64,000 nt of DNA from Polyangium sp. y55x31. Lineage in GTDB: Bacteria > Myxococcota_A > Polyangia > Polyangiales > Polyangiaceae. This document shows positions 7,763 to 17,142 of this stretch, one piece after another. The stretch's first letter is position 1. Each line of letters begins with the position of its first letter. The notes beneath the pieces are model-generated. The model did no database searches. It had not been told where the DNA came from and saw nothing but the letters and a program-made list of their open reading frames with translations. The translations under genes were made by a program, and so were the position numbers. The stretch lies in the NCBI RefSeq assembly GCF_029946505.1, contig NZ_JARZHG010000047.1, forward strand, positions 24,802 to 88,801. Reading direction: 5' to 3'.

Positions 7763-9861
7763 GGCCGACCTCCGTATCCGACGATCCGCACGAGCAGCCG
7801 ATCTCGTTCGAGCTTGAGGCCCGCGTCCGAGGTCTTGCCCTCGCCTCCGTCGAGCTGACCGAGGAGCACCGGCACGTCCTCGGGGAACCAGTCCACGAGC
7901 CCGCCCGCGCTGTTCTCGACGGCGATCCATGCGTCGCTGAGCCCGGGCGCGTCGGCGTTGATCAAGGTGCCCAGGTAGTGCCCGGCGAGCGGATGAAGAT
8001 CCAGACCTCCCGCGCGCCGCGTGCCGCCGATCTGCCGGACCCAGGTCGTCCCCTGGGGCGACGCCTTCACGTCCTTGCCCGCGCTCGCGAGCACCCGCTC
8101 GCCGTCCTTGATCGTCGGGAAATACCGCGGCTGAAGCCCCGGCAAGACGAGCACGGCGGCGCGCAGATCGTGGCCGCTCCGGTTCGTCACGGCCGTGTCC
8201 TTGTCGCCCTCGCGCACGATCGAGATCCCCTCGCCCACGTCGGCGAACCCGTCCTCGCGCACGACCACGGTTTGCCAGGGCAGGATCGCGAGATCGACGA
8301 GGCGCGCGCCGTCGCGATCGACGAGCATGTGATCGTCGATCGTCGCGGGCGCGGCCACGACCGCGGTGGTGACCACGCTCGACCCGTCGCTCGTGCGAAC
8401 GGTGAGATCCTTCGATCGCGGCGTGAAGAAGCCGCGCCACCGCCGCGCCGTGCCCTTCGTCATGCCCGCGCCCGCCTCGACGAGCGTGAGGTGGCGCGAC
8501 CGGCCCGTGAGGCCCTTCGCGACGAGGCCGAGGAGCACGACCGCGAAAAACGCGATCGCCGAAAGGATCGGCAACCACACGAGCGCGCGCAGCGGTTTGC
8601 CCTTGTTCGCGTGCATCGTGAAGTTCACGGGCCCCGCGAGGACCGCGTAGACGATGAGCAGCAGCGCGGCGACCGCGATCCCCCAGCGCGAGCTCTCGTT
8701 CGGATCGAGCTCCTGCCGCACGCGATCGAGATCCACGGTGCCGGGCGAGCCGCCTTGGCGGTAGACGATCGAGCTCTTTCGATCGAAGGCCTTGCGCGTG
8801 AGATCGAGCACGCGCGCCTGCGCCCAAGGGTCGTCCACCGCGGGCTTGCGCGTGGGATCGAAGGCGAGCAGGTGAACCTCGCCGAGCCCGTACGTCGCGG
8901 ACGCGCCGTAGCGGCTGCCGCGCAGGTTGCCGCCGGAGAAACCGGCGAGCGTCTTTGCGACCTCCTCGCTCGCCGCCTCGGCGAAGGGGATCGTCTTCGT
9001 GGCGTTCGAGGGCGCCGAAGGAAGGACGAGCTCCCGGAGCGTCTCGGAGTGCACCGACGTCTGCGTGATCTCGCCGCCCGCGAACGCGGCGAGGATCGGG
9101 CTCCGGATGTCCTCGGGGCGCGCGAGCGCGACGGCCAGCGTGCCGCCGGCAAGCACGTAGCCGCTCAGCGCTTCGAGCTCGGCCGCGCCGATCTTCACGA
9201 GCGTGTCCGAGCGCATGAGCACGGCCGACGCAGGCGCGTAGAGCGCCGCGCGATCGGGCAGGATCGGATCCCCCGTCGCCGGATCGAAGCGCGGCGCGCC
9301 CACCTTGAGCTGCGGCCCCGCGCCATACGCGCCGTAGCCACCCCAGGGCGAGAACAGCGGCGAGATCGCGGCGTCGTGCAACGCGCCCTTGATCCGCGAC
9401 GTCTCGCTCACGTCGAGCAGGAAAACCTCCTGCATGTTCGTCACGGCCGCCGTGTGCGAGCCGAGCACCGTGCCCGCGTCGTCCCGCGCGACGACGGTGG
9501 TCTCGCCGTACACGCTTCCGTGTGTCGGCAACCGGACGATCACGCTCGTCCCCGCGCCGACGACGAACGGCGCCGTCGCGCGGAAGCGCATCTGGTCCGA
9601 GTGCAGCCGGGAGAGGACCTCGACCTCGCCCCGCAGCGGCTTCGCCTCGTTGTTCTGCACCCGCACGAGGAACCCGCTCCAGCCCGCGGGCGTCGGCGAG
9701 GTCGAGCCGAGCAGCGGCGCGACCTCGAAGGACACGTTCGCTCGCCCCGGCGGGGGCACCTCCGCGATGGACGTGGCGGCGAGGTTCGGCGCAGGTTCGG
9801 CGTGCGTCGCGACCGGCGCGAGCGCGAGGATCGGGACCAGGGACAGCGCGCGGAGCCTCAT
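7759..9861 (-). CDS. Large exported membrane protein of the MoxR/ABC operon (function unknown)
   Basis: The 700-residue product starts with a signal peptide (cleavage near THA, residue 21). A long periplasmic part follows, with a beta-rich region (about 40-140) and an alpha/beta region resembling class I amidotransferase-like folds in which a GYVLAGGTLAVALAR strand-loop is recognisable (about 234-248). Two membrane helices lie at about 393-411 and 426-450, followed by another soluble domain to the end. I see no catalytic triad I could defend. It overlaps both neighbours by four bases, so stoichiometric production with MoxR and the ABC ATPase is likely. A role as the extracytoplasmic subunit of the exporter, like GldG in gliding-type ABC systems, is an inference. 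Confidence 0.72.
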   Translation of the reverse strand: MRLRALSLVPILALAPVATHAEPAPNLAATSIAEVPPPGRANVSFEVAPLLGSTSPTPAGWSGFLVRVQNNEAKPLRGEVEVLSRLHSDQMRFRATAPFVVGAGTSVIVRLPTHGSVYGETTVVARDDAGTVLGSHTAAVTNMQEVFLLDVSETSRIKGALHDAAISPLFSPWGGYGAYGAGPQLKVGAPRFDPATGDPILPDRAALYAPASAVLMRSDTLVKIGAAELEALSGYVLAGGTLAVALARPEDIRSPILAAFAGGEITQTSVHSETLRELVLPSAPSNATKTIPFAEAASEEVAKTLAGFSGGNLRGSRYGASATYGLGEVHLLAFDPTRKPAVDDPWAQARVLDLTRKAFDRKSSIVYRQGGSPGTVDLDRVRQELDPNESSRWGIAVAALLLIVYAVLAGPVNFTMHANKGKPLRALVWLPILSAIAFFAVVLLGLVAKGLTGRSRHLTLVEAGAGMTKGTARRWRGFFTPRSKDLTVRTSDGSSVVTTAVVAAPATIDDHMLVDRDGARLVDLAILPWQTVVVREDGFADVGEGISIVREGDKDTAVTNRSGHDLRAAVLVLPGLQPRYFPTIKDGERVLASAGKDVKASPQGTTWVRQIGGTRRAGGLDLHPLAGHYLGTLINADAPGLSDAWIAVENSAGGLVDWFPEDVPVLLGQLDGGEGKTSDAGLKLERDRLLVRIVGYGGRP

Positions 9862-10883
9862 CGACGGATCGCCTGCTCCACGCTCTCCGGCCGGGCGGGC
9901 ACGCTCTCCACGAGCGCGTCGACCACCTGATCGGTCGTGATCCCGTCGGCCTCGCCCTCGAACGAACGGATGAGGCGATGGCGCAGGACGGGCTTGGCCA
10001 CGCGCTGCACGTCGCCGAACGAGACGTGCGCGCGGCCTTCGAGCACGCTCACGGCCTTGGCCGCGAGCACGAGCGACTGCGCGCCGCGCACGCCCGCGCC
10101 GTAGCGGATCGCGCGCTTCACGAGGTCGGGCGCGCCTTGCGTCGTGGGATCACTCGCGCGGACGAGACGCGAAGCGAAGCGCATGATCGGCTCGGCCACG
10201 GCGACGTCGCGGCACGCCGAGCGGATCGCGAGCACCTCGTCGCGATCGAGCACGCGCGGCGGCGCGTCCTTCGGTTGCCCCGTCGTACGCGCGAGGATCT
10301 CGGTCATCTCGTCCTCGGTCGGGCTCGGCACCATCACTTTGAGCAGAAACCGATCGAGCTGCGCTTCCGGCAGCGGGTACGTCCCTTCCATCTCGATCGG
10401 GTTCTCCGTGGCGAGCACGAAGAACGGCTCTTCCATCGCGTGCCGCACGCCGCCGATCGTGCACGCGTGCTCCTGCATCGCCTCGAGCAGCGAGCTCTGC
10501 GTCTTCGGCGTCGCGCGGTTGATCTCGTCCGCGAGCACGACCTGCCCGAAGATCGGCCCCTTGTGCAGGGCGAAGTGCCTCGAACCGTCGGCCGAGGTCA
10601 CGAGGATGTTCGTGCCCGTCACGTCGCTCGGCATGAGGTCGGGCGTGAACTGGATGCGTGAAAATTTCAGGTCGAGGCAGCTCGCGATCGTGCGCACGAG
10701 CAGCGTCTTGCCGAGCCCCGGCGCGCCTTCGAGCAGCACGTGCCCGCCGGCCACGAGGCCCCAGAGCGCCTGCTCCACGACCTCGCCCTGGCCCACGATC
10801 ACCTGCCCGATCGCGTCCTTGAGGCGCGCGCTCGCCTCGCGGGCTCGATCGAGCCTCTTCTGAAAGTCGCCCGTCGTCGTCAT
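9858..10883 (-). CDS. MoxR family AAA+ ATPase
   Basis: The 341-residue protein is a full-length MoxR AAA+ ATPase. Visible elements are Walker A GAPGLGKTLLV (about residue 55), pore-loop region, Walker B VVLADEINRATPKTQSSLLE, sensor 1 FVLATENPIEMEGTYPLPEA, the LDRFLLKV box, and the C-terminal lid helices. MoxR proteins act as chaperone-like remodelers that help metal-cofactor loading or complex assembly, usually beside DUF58 and VWA genes. Here those partners are absent, and the gene is instead coupled to an ABC exporter and a coiled-coil membrane protein. Its stop overlaps the next start by four bases. Confidence 0.95.
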   Translation of the reverse strand: MTTTGDFQKRLDRAREASARLKDAIGQVIVGQGEVVEQALWGLVAGGHVLLEGAPGLGKTLLVRTIASCLDLKFSRIQFTPDLMPSDVTGTNILVTSADGSRHFALHKGPIFGQVVLADEINRATPKTQSSLLEAMQEHACTIGGVRHAMEEPFFVLATENPIEMEGTYPLPEAQLDRFLLKVMVPSPTEDEMTEILARTTGQPKDAPPRVLDRDEVLAIRSACRDVAVAEPIMRFASRLVRASDPTTQGAPDLVKRAIRYGAGVRGAQSLVLAAKAVSVLEGRAHVSFGDVQRVAKPVLRHRLIRSFEGEADGITTDQVVDALVESVPARPESVEQAIRR

Positions 10884-10913
10884 GCAGCGCGAGAGCGTAC
10901 TCGCGCTCTGCCG

Positions 10914-12764
10914 TCACTTGGGCTGGAAATAGCGCCCGACCTGCTCGCGGTACTCCTCGGGCACGTCGCTCCGCTCGATCGCCCCGAGCTCCCCTGCCGC
11001 GGCCTGCCCGAGCGCGCCCGTCCCCTGGATGTTCGCCGTTTCACCCGCTCGCCCCGAAGTCCGTCCCATGACGAGCCCGGGCATGGGCTTGCCCTTGTTG
11101 ATCGGGCCGGTCGCGCGGGCCTTCACGCCCTGGCCGTCGACCACGCCGGTCTGGCCCTTGTGATCACCCGGCCCGCCGCCCTCGCTATGACCGGCGTACG
11201 GCTGCCCGTCGTCCTTGCCGCCCGATCCGGGGCTCCCGTTGTTCCCGCCGGGCTTCTCGCCGGCCTTGTTCCCGGGCTGTTTCCCCGGCCCTTGCCCCGG
11301 TACGGGCACCGGCATCGGCGCGCCGAGCTGCCCTTCGGCCTCCCCCAGGCCCTTCTGCGCATCTTCCAGCCGCTTCTGCCGCTCGCCCTCTTCGCTGCCC
11401 TCGGGCTCGGGCTCGGCCATCTTCTTGAGCTCCTCGGCGAGCCGCTTCTGGCCCTCCTCCGATTCGAGCTCCTCGGCGAGCTCCTGGAGCTGCTCCTTGC
11501 TCGGCCCCTCGCCCGGCGCCTCCTCGCCGTTCATCTCGGCGGCGCGCTTCTTCATGTTCTCGGCGAGCCGCTTGCGCTCCTCGGGCGTGAGCTTGCCGAG
11601 CGCCTCTTCGAGCTTCTCCGCGAGCTTCTGCTGCTCTTTTCCGCCGCCCTTGCCGCTGTCGAGATCCTTCAGCGCTTCCTTTGCGTCCTCGGACAATCCC
11701 TCGCCGAGGGCCTTGCCGAGCTCCTTCAGCTTCTCGTTCTTCTTGGCCATCTCTTCGAGGCGCTTCTTCTGCTCCTCGAGCGCCTTCGCCACGTCGGGCG
11801 CGTTTTGCTTGCGCGCGGCCTCCGCGGCCTCTTCGAGCGTCTTCTTCGCGCGGTCGCGGTCCTCTTTTTCGAGCTTGTTCGCGAGGTTCTCCATCGCGTC
11901 GTCGAACGAGACGAGATCCCGATCCCCGAGCGCCTTCGCCGCGTCCTTGAGGTCGGGGTTCTCCGCGAGCTTGCCGAGCGCGCTCTCCAGGCCCTGACGC
12001 TGCTCGCCGTCGCCGAGCGAGAGCCGCTCGGCCGTGATCGCGTCCTTGAGCTTTCCGATCTCGGCCTGCGCCTCGCGCTTCTCCATGCCCTGACGAAGCT
12101 TTTCGCGCAGCTTCTTCGCGTCCTCGGCGATCTTGTCGAGCCGCTTTCTCTGGGCGTCGTCGCGCGCGTTCGTGTTCGCGAGGTCGATGATCTTGTCGAG
12201 CCCCTTGATGTCCGCGAGCTTGACCTGCTCGGCGCCGGGCGGAGGCGCGGGCGGCGGCGGGAGCGCGGGCAGCGGGATCAACGACACGTAGCCGATCGCC
12301 GCGAGCCCGAGCGGGATCGCCAGGTGATGCGCCCGAACGAACCGCGGGCGCGCGTCCTTCGGGTTCGCTTTTTCGAGCACCGTCGTCGCTTGCGAGAGCA
12401 CGACCGCGCGCGCCGGATCGTCCCGCTCGTCCTCGCGATCGAGCTCGATCGCCGTGGAGATCGACTCCTTGCCGCCGAGGCGCCCATCGAGGAACAGCGC
12501 GACCTCTTCATCCCGCCAGCGCCTGCGCCGGGCCACGATCGCGCCGGCCACCGCGCCGATCGCGCCGCCCGCGGCCATCCACGGCCGGAGCGCCCCGTGC
12601 CGCGTCTGCCACGCCGCAGCCGCCGCGCCTGCGCCGAGCACGAGCCCGATCGCCGCGCCCGAGAGCATCCGCTCGAGCGCGAGGCGCCGCCGCACGCGAC
12701 CGGAAAAACTCCGGAACGCGTCGCGGAAGGAGCGATCCGTGGGGGAAGGCGGGCGCTTGCTCAT
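10914..12764 (-). CDS. Membrane-anchored coiled-coil protein, DUF4175-like (first gene of the operon)
   Basis: The 616-residue protein has two short hydrophobic segments near the N-terminus (about 34-50 and 62-80, the second followed by RRRR), and one more near residue 150 (AIPLGLAAIGYVSLIPLPALP). The remaining two thirds are a highly charged Lys/Glu coiled coil (about 190-470) and a Gly/Pro-rich low-complexity tail ending in a conserved-looking block (VPEEYREQVGRYFQ). The layout matches DUF4175-type proteins that neighbour MoxR genes; this is a family resemblance only. It lies 30 bp upstream of the MoxR gene on the same strand. No enzymatic motif is visible. Confidence 0.75.
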   Translation of the reverse strand: MSKRPPSPTDRSFRDAFRSFSGRVRRRLALERMLSGAAIGLVLGAGAAAAAWQTRHGALRPWMAAGGAIGAVAGAIVARRRRWRDEEVALFLDGRLGGKESISTAIELDREDERDDPARAVVLSQATTVLEKANPKDARPRFVRAHHLAIPLGLAAIGYVSLIPLPALPPPPAPPPGAEQVKLADIKGLDKIIDLANTNARDDAQRKRLDKIAEDAKKLREKLRQGMEKREAQAEIGKLKDAITAERLSLGDGEQRQGLESALGKLAENPDLKDAAKALGDRDLVSFDDAMENLANKLEKEDRDRAKKTLEEAAEAARKQNAPDVAKALEEQKKRLEEMAKKNEKLKELGKALGEGLSEDAKEALKDLDSGKGGGKEQQKLAEKLEEALGKLTPEERKRLAENMKKRAAEMNGEEAPGEGPSKEQLQELAEELESEEGQKRLAEELKKMAEPEPEGSEEGERQKRLEDAQKGLGEAEGQLGAPMPVPVPGQGPGKQPGNKAGEKPGGNNGSPGSGGKDDGQPYAGHSEGGGPGDHKGQTGVVDGQGVKARATGPINKGKPMPGLVMGRTSGRAGETANIQGTGALGQAAAGELGAIERSDVPEEYREQVGRYFQPK

Positions 12765-12894
12765 GGCAGCTTACTTTTACCTTTTGCCAGGCTGCGGCGC
12801 CACGGCGGCGAGGATCCGGTTTTTCGTCCCTCGCCGAGCGAGCCGCCCCCCGTGGTAGGCTTCGCGCGCTCGCCCCGCGGCGCGCTCGATTTCC

Positions 12895-15800
12895 ATGGAG
12901 ACGACCCTCGGCTTCCCCACTCCTCCGGACGCCCACGTCGAGCACGGCGTGGCGCTCTTCGGCCCGAGCGAGTTCGAAGGCGGCGCGCTCGCCGCAGGCC
13001 GCCCCTTCCAGGAAGCGCTGCCCTTCGGCGGGCGCGCCGAGATCCTCGCGGCCCTCGTCGACTTCGCGAGCGCGCGTGGCCCGGCCCGCGTCGCCGTGCT
13101 CCCGGGACGCTGCGGCTCCGGCAAGACGAGCCTGCTCTCCGCGCTCGCCGATGCCCTCGCCGCGCAGCGGGTCGGCACGATGCTCCGCTTCGCCACCGAC
13201 GTCGCCGCCGCCGGCGCGCCGACCACCACGCGCCTGCCGCCCGGCCCGTGCGTGCTCGTGATCGACGACGCGGGCCGCAAAGCCGCGCCCGCGACGCTCC
13301 TGCCCATGGCGCTCGATCGCCGCGACGTGCGCTTCGTGCTGACGACACGCCCCGCGGGCCTGCCGCGCCTCTCGGCGCTCTTCGCGCAGGTCGGGCTCTC
13401 GTCGGACGTCGTGCGTGTGCTGCCCGAGCTCGGCCCGCTCTCGCCGAGCGAGGCCGAGGCGACGGCGCGGCACGCGCTCGGCGAAGACGCGGGCGAGCAC
13501 GCGGCGCGCCTCGCCGAGCTCGCCGAGGGGCATCCGTTCGTGATCGCGCTCTCTGGCCGGCTCATGCGCGAAGGCGCCATCCATCCGGTCGCGCTCGGCA
13601 AGGGCGAGCTCGCGGCCTGCGCGCTCGATCGTGGGCACGAACTCTTGCTCCTCCGCTCGGCCGCCGCGGGGGACCCAAAACTCCTCGCCGGCGTGCTCGC
13701 GCTCGTCGCGCTCCTCGCGCCGGTGCGCACCTCGGACGAGCGTTTCCTCCAGGGCGCGGGGGATCTGCTCGGCTGTCGCCGTCGTGATCTCGTCTCGGCC
13801 CTCCGCGCGCTCGAAGCGGCGGGCGTCGTCGATCGGGGCCCGCACGGCGCGCGCGTGGTCCCGGGCGCCCTCTCGGATCACGCGCTCCACCGCGCCCTCG
13901 TCGGCCCCGTGGCCACGGGCAACCTCGCGGGCTCGCTCGACGATCGCGTGCGCGCGCTGGAAGAGCGCTTCGGCGCCCACGCCGTCGTCCCGCTCATCCG
14001 CAACGCCGGCGAGCTCGACGGCCCCTCCATCCCCGACGGCGCGACCGGCGAGATCGTCACGTCCCTCTTCCGCCACGTCCGCGCGAGCGTCGAGGCGGCC
14101 TCGGCGGCCGATCGATGCCGCCTGCTCGCCGGCCTGCGCGAGCTCTCCTCGGATCACCCCGCCGCGATGCTCGACCTCGCCGCGGCGGTCCTTCGTACGC
14201 CTGCGCAGACCGAGTCCGCGCGGGGCCCGGGCGCGCTCTTCTCCGCCGCGTCCGTCCTCTACGAGCTGCCCGCGATCCTGCGCCGCGTGGGCCTGCACCT
14301 CGCACACCTGCCGCGCGCCGCCGACCTCCTCTGGGAGCTCGGCCGCGACGATCTCCGCCTCCAGAGCCCGCACCCCGACCATCCCATGCGCGTCCTCCGC
14401 GAGCTCGCCTCGCGCTCCTCCGCGCGCCCGCTCGGCGTCCACGAGGCCTTGCTCGACGCCGTCGATCGCTGGCTCGGCGCGGACGACGCGCACGACCACA
14501 AGCACTCGCCGCTCGACGTGATCGACACCTTCCTCTCGGAAGGCGCCATCGATGCCGGCCCGTCCGACGAGCGCCGCCGCGGCCTCCGGAAGCAGGCCCT
14601 CGCCGCGCTCGCCGGCTGCGCGCGCTCCTCGAAACGAAGCGCGGCCCTCTCGGGTGTCGGCGGCCTCGAGCGGGTCCTCTCCGACGGCTCCGGCGGCTCG
14701 CTCGGCGATCGGATGGAGCCTGGGTGGCGCGACGAGGAGCGGCTCGACATCCTCGCGATGCTCGGCGCCGCCGCGACGAATTCCGGCGACCCGCTCGTCC
14801 ATTTCGCCGTCGCCGACGCCCTTCGCCGCGCGGCCCGGCGCGCGAGCTCCCCCGAGGTCCGCGCTGCGGCCGAGATGGCCCTCGCCGACGTCCCGACCTC
14901 GACGGAGCGCAGGCTCTACGAGGCGCTCACGCAACGCTCGCCCGCGCAGCGCGGCTTGATCGACATGCCCGCCAGCGAGATCCCGGGCTCGGGCGAGATC
15001 GATCGCGGCGGAGCGGAGCGCCGCTCGGCGGACGCGTGTCGCGCCGTCGTCGACGAGATGCTCGCCGACGGCCGCCCGCCTGCGCAGACGGCCGAGTGGC
15101 TCGGCGCGGCGCTCGAAGCCCTCGCGCTCGCGGGCAAATCCGGCTCGCCTCGCCTCCTCTTGCACGTCCTCTCCCGCATGCACCCGGCATCGGCGGCGGC
15201 CGTCTGCGAGGCCGTCATGGGCGCGCCGGAGAGCCCGCTCGGACCCCACGTCGCCTCCTTGCTCCACGCGCTCCGCGACGCCGCGCCCGAGCGCGCCGAG
15301 TCCCTCGTCGGCAGCATCGTCGCGGGCGGCAACGCCACGCTTTGCGCCTCGCTCGCGCAGGTCTTCCATCGCTGGGTCGAAAAGCCCCTGCCGGGCGATC
15401 GCGAGGCGCTCCGGCACCTCCTCGGCCACCGGGACGGCTTCGTCCGCCGCGCGGCGCTCGGGGCGCTCCGCACCCTGGCCAAATCCTCCCCGCGCGACGC
15501 GGTCGAGCTCGCGGTCGGCGTCGACCTCTCCGAGGGCCCCGAGGTCGCCGAGGCCCTCTTCGGCGCGCTCGACGCGGGTGGCCTCTTCTCCGAGGGCGCG
15601 CTCTCCGAGGAGGAGATCATCCTCTTCCTCACGCGCCTCGGCGCGGCTCGCAGCCTCGACGGCCACTCCACGATGCGCTTCCTCCACCACGCCGGCAAGC
15701 GCATGCCCGAGGACGTCACGGGCCTCTTCATCGAGCGCATCGCGCGCGCCGCGTCTGGCATCGTCGCGGGGGCCGAGGAGTACGAGCCGCTCCCGCCGGA

Positions 15801-16347
15801 GGGCCTCGCGGCGATCCTCTCGGGCCTCTCGCGCTCGCCGGAGTGGCTCTCGCTCCTGCGCCGCATCCGCCACCTCGCGCGGGCCCGCATCGGCTGGGTC
15901 CGTTTCCATGCCGCGCGCCTCTTCCACGACGCCTCGCGCTCGTTTGCGTTGCCGACGGTCGAGGTCCTCTCCGAGTGGGTGCAGGACGGCGGCGAGAGCG
16001 AGCTCGAAGCGATCTCCGCGCTCCTCGAAGAGGCGCCGCCCACCTTCCTCTTCGCGCACCTCGAGCTCGTCGCCACGCTCCTCAGGCGCGCGCACGCGAC
16101 GGGTGAAGGTTGCTTCGAGCGGGTCCGGAGCGCGCTCTTCTCGGTCGTCACGGGCCAGGCGCGACCTCGCTCGGGCGCGCGGGCGGATCGCAGCGAGACG
16201 CTCCTCCGTTCGCAGGCCCGGGAAGCCGCCTCCCGATTGCCTCCGAAATCCCCCGAGCAAAAGTTCTTCGAATCGGTCGCCAAGCACGCGGAGGCGCTCC
16301 TCGCCGAGGAGGACGCCGGCCAGGACGACGAGCTCTTCGATCTCTGA
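12895..16347 (+). CDS. STAND-like P-loop NTPase with long helical-repeat C-terminus
   Basis: The 1150-residue protein begins with an NTPase module: Walker A GRCGSGKTSLL at 71-81, Walker B CVLVIDDAG at 109-117, a sensor-like FVLTTRP at 137-143, and then a helical and winged-helix-like region to about residue 350 with an LSPSEAEATARHALG segment reminiscent of AAA/STAND lids. Everything after about residue 370 is alpha-helical repeats resembling HEAT/ARM units (for example HRDGFVRRAALGALRTLAK near 850). STAND NTPases sense a ligand through such repeats and act in signalling, defence or cell death; no effector domain (nuclease, protease, TIR) is visible at either end. No signal peptide. It is divergent from the MoxR operon, with 130 bp between the starts. 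Confidence 0.75.
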   Translation: METTLGFPTPPDAHVEHGVALFGPSEFEGGALAAGRPFQEALPFGGRAEILAALVDFASARGPARVAVLPGRCGSGKTSLLSALADALAAQRVGTMLRFATDVAAAGAPTTTRLPPGPCVLVIDDAGRKAAPATLLPMALDRRDVRFVLTTRPAGLPRLSALFAQVGLSSDVVRVLPELGPLSPSEAEATARHALGEDAGEHAARLAELAEGHPFVIALSGRLMREGAIHPVALGKGELAACALDRGHELLLLRSAAAGDPKLLAGVLALVALLAPVRTSDERFLQGAGDLLGCRRRDLVSALRALEAAGVVDRGPHGARVVPGALSDHALHRALVGPVATGNLAGSLDDRVRALEERFGAHAVVPLIRNAGELDGPSIPDGATGEIVTSLFRHVRASVEAASAADRCRLLAGLRELSSDHPAAMLDLAAAVLRTPAQTESARGPGALFSAASVLYELPAILRRVGLHLAHLPRAADLLWELGRDDLRLQSPHPDHPMRVLRELASRSSARPLGVHEALLDAVDRWLGADDAHDHKHSPLDVIDTFLSEGAIDAGPSDERRRGLRKQALAALAGCARSSKRSAALSGVGGLERVLSDGSGGSLGDRMEPGWRDEERLDILAMLGAAATNSGDPLVHFAVADALRRAARRASSPEVRAAAEMALADVPTSTERRLYEALTQRSPAQRGLIDMPASEIPGSGEIDRGGAERRSADACRAVVDEMLADGRPPAQTAEWLGAALEALALAGKSGSPRLLLHVLSRMHPASAAAVCEAVMGAPESPLGPHVASLLHALRDAAPERAESLVGSIVAGGNATLCASLAQVFHRWVEKPLPGDREALRHLLGHRDGFVRRAALGALRTLAKSSPRDAVELAVGVDLSEGPEVAEALFGALDAGGLFSEGALSEEEIILFLTRLGAARSLDGHSTMRFLHHAGKRMPEDVTGLFIERIARAASGIVAGAEEYEPLPPEGLAAILSGLSRSPEWLSLLRRIRHLARARIGWVRFHAARLFHDASRSFALPTVEVLSEWVQDGGESELEAISALLEEAPPTFLFAHLELVATLLRRAHATGEGCFERVRSALFSVVTGQARPRSGARADRSETLLRSQAREAASRLPPKSPEQKFFESVAKHAEALLAEEDAGQDDELFDL

Positions 16348-16348
16348 A

Positions 16349-16840
16349 ATGCGATCCCTGCCCTTTTTCCTGGCCACGCTCCTGCTCCCCTCGATCGCCT
16401 GGGCCGAACCGCCCGCGGCGCCCGCGCCCGCGCCTCCGCCGGCCCCGACCGCGCCGCCGGAGCCTCCGCCGGCCCCGTTCTGGACCGGTCCTCGGATTGC
16501 GGCGTCTTTCGTCGTGGGGGCGGGCCTCGGCGCGATCGTGGCGGGCGGCGTGTATGCGGCGCGCTCGGACGAGGCGAGCGCGGCGACGAAGCAGCATTGC
16601 CTCACGTCGGATCTGGACAAGTGCGACGCGGAGGGGTATTCGCTCCGCGCGAAGGCGACGGCCGACGGGCGGGTCGCGACCACGGCGCTCGGCGTGGGCG
16701 CGGCGGGTGTATTTCTCGGATTGGTGCTCGCGTGGGTCAATCCCGAGACGCATTCTTCGCAGCCGGCGCCTGCGAAGGTCGCCATTGCACCCCTTTTGAG
16801 CGGGGAGCAGCAGGGAATCGTGGTGTTGGGTCGGTTCTGA
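16349..16840 (+). CDS. Small exported membrane protein, Pro-rich N-terminus
   Basis: The ATG at 16349 is one base after the stop of the NTPase gene, so the two are probably co-transcribed. The 163-residue product has a signal peptide (LPFFLATLLLPSIAWA), a Pro/Ala-rich linker (about 21-50), a first membrane helix near 52-72, a short loop containing a cysteine pair (CLTSDLDKC), and a second helix near 115-135. Myxobacteria have many such proteins with Pro-rich leaders and paired helices; their job is unknown. No known domain was recognised. Confidence 0.7.
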   Translation: MRSLPFFLATLLLPSIAWAEPPAAPAPAPPPAPTAPPEPPPAPFWTGPRIAASFVVGAGLGAIVAGGVYAARSDEASAATKQHCLTSDLDKCDAEGYSLRAKATADGRVATTALGVGAAGVFLGLVLAWVNPETHSSQPAPAKVAIAPLLSGEQQGIVVLGRF

Positions 16841-17142
16841 TCGGAGAACGCTGGCCGTCATGACCTGCTTCGGCGGGCAGCTGGGGTGGGCTCGACACAT
16901 GCCACGACGCGCCTGTCCGTCCGGCACATCCTCCGGCGCAGCTTGGCGCAAGCATTGGAGATTCCGGGGGCGCCCCGTTCACCTGCCGAGCCGCCCGATC
17001 CCCCACGTTTCCGTGATGCCTCCCGACGAAAAGTTGCTGTGATTCCGCGGTGGTGCGGAGTTTGCCAAGGGCACGCCGCACCGCGCCCCGTGGTCGGCCA
17101 CGGGTCCCGACGGCGGGGCAAACCTTGGAGCTCATCGACAAC
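16841..17142. other. Non-coding stretch between two plus-strand genes
   Basis: About 300 bases with no ORF of convincing composition on either strand. Open frames here are short or continue shadow frames of neighbouring genes. It must hold the promoter of the lipoprotein gene starting at 17143; I cannot point to a reliable -35/-10 pair. No hairpin terminator stands out. Confidence 0.5.

Noticed and set aside
12508..16785. Minus-strand frame of about 1425 codons against the NTPase gene
   Set aside because: Composition is Arg/Ala/Glu-rich and repetitive, and the plus-strand frame has clear Walker motifs and a normal start. It is a GC-driven shadow.
16841..17142. Short minus-strand frame with a possible small protein
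   Set aside because: It overlaps the neighbouring real gene starts, has no ribosome site and a composition like random GC-rich sequence.
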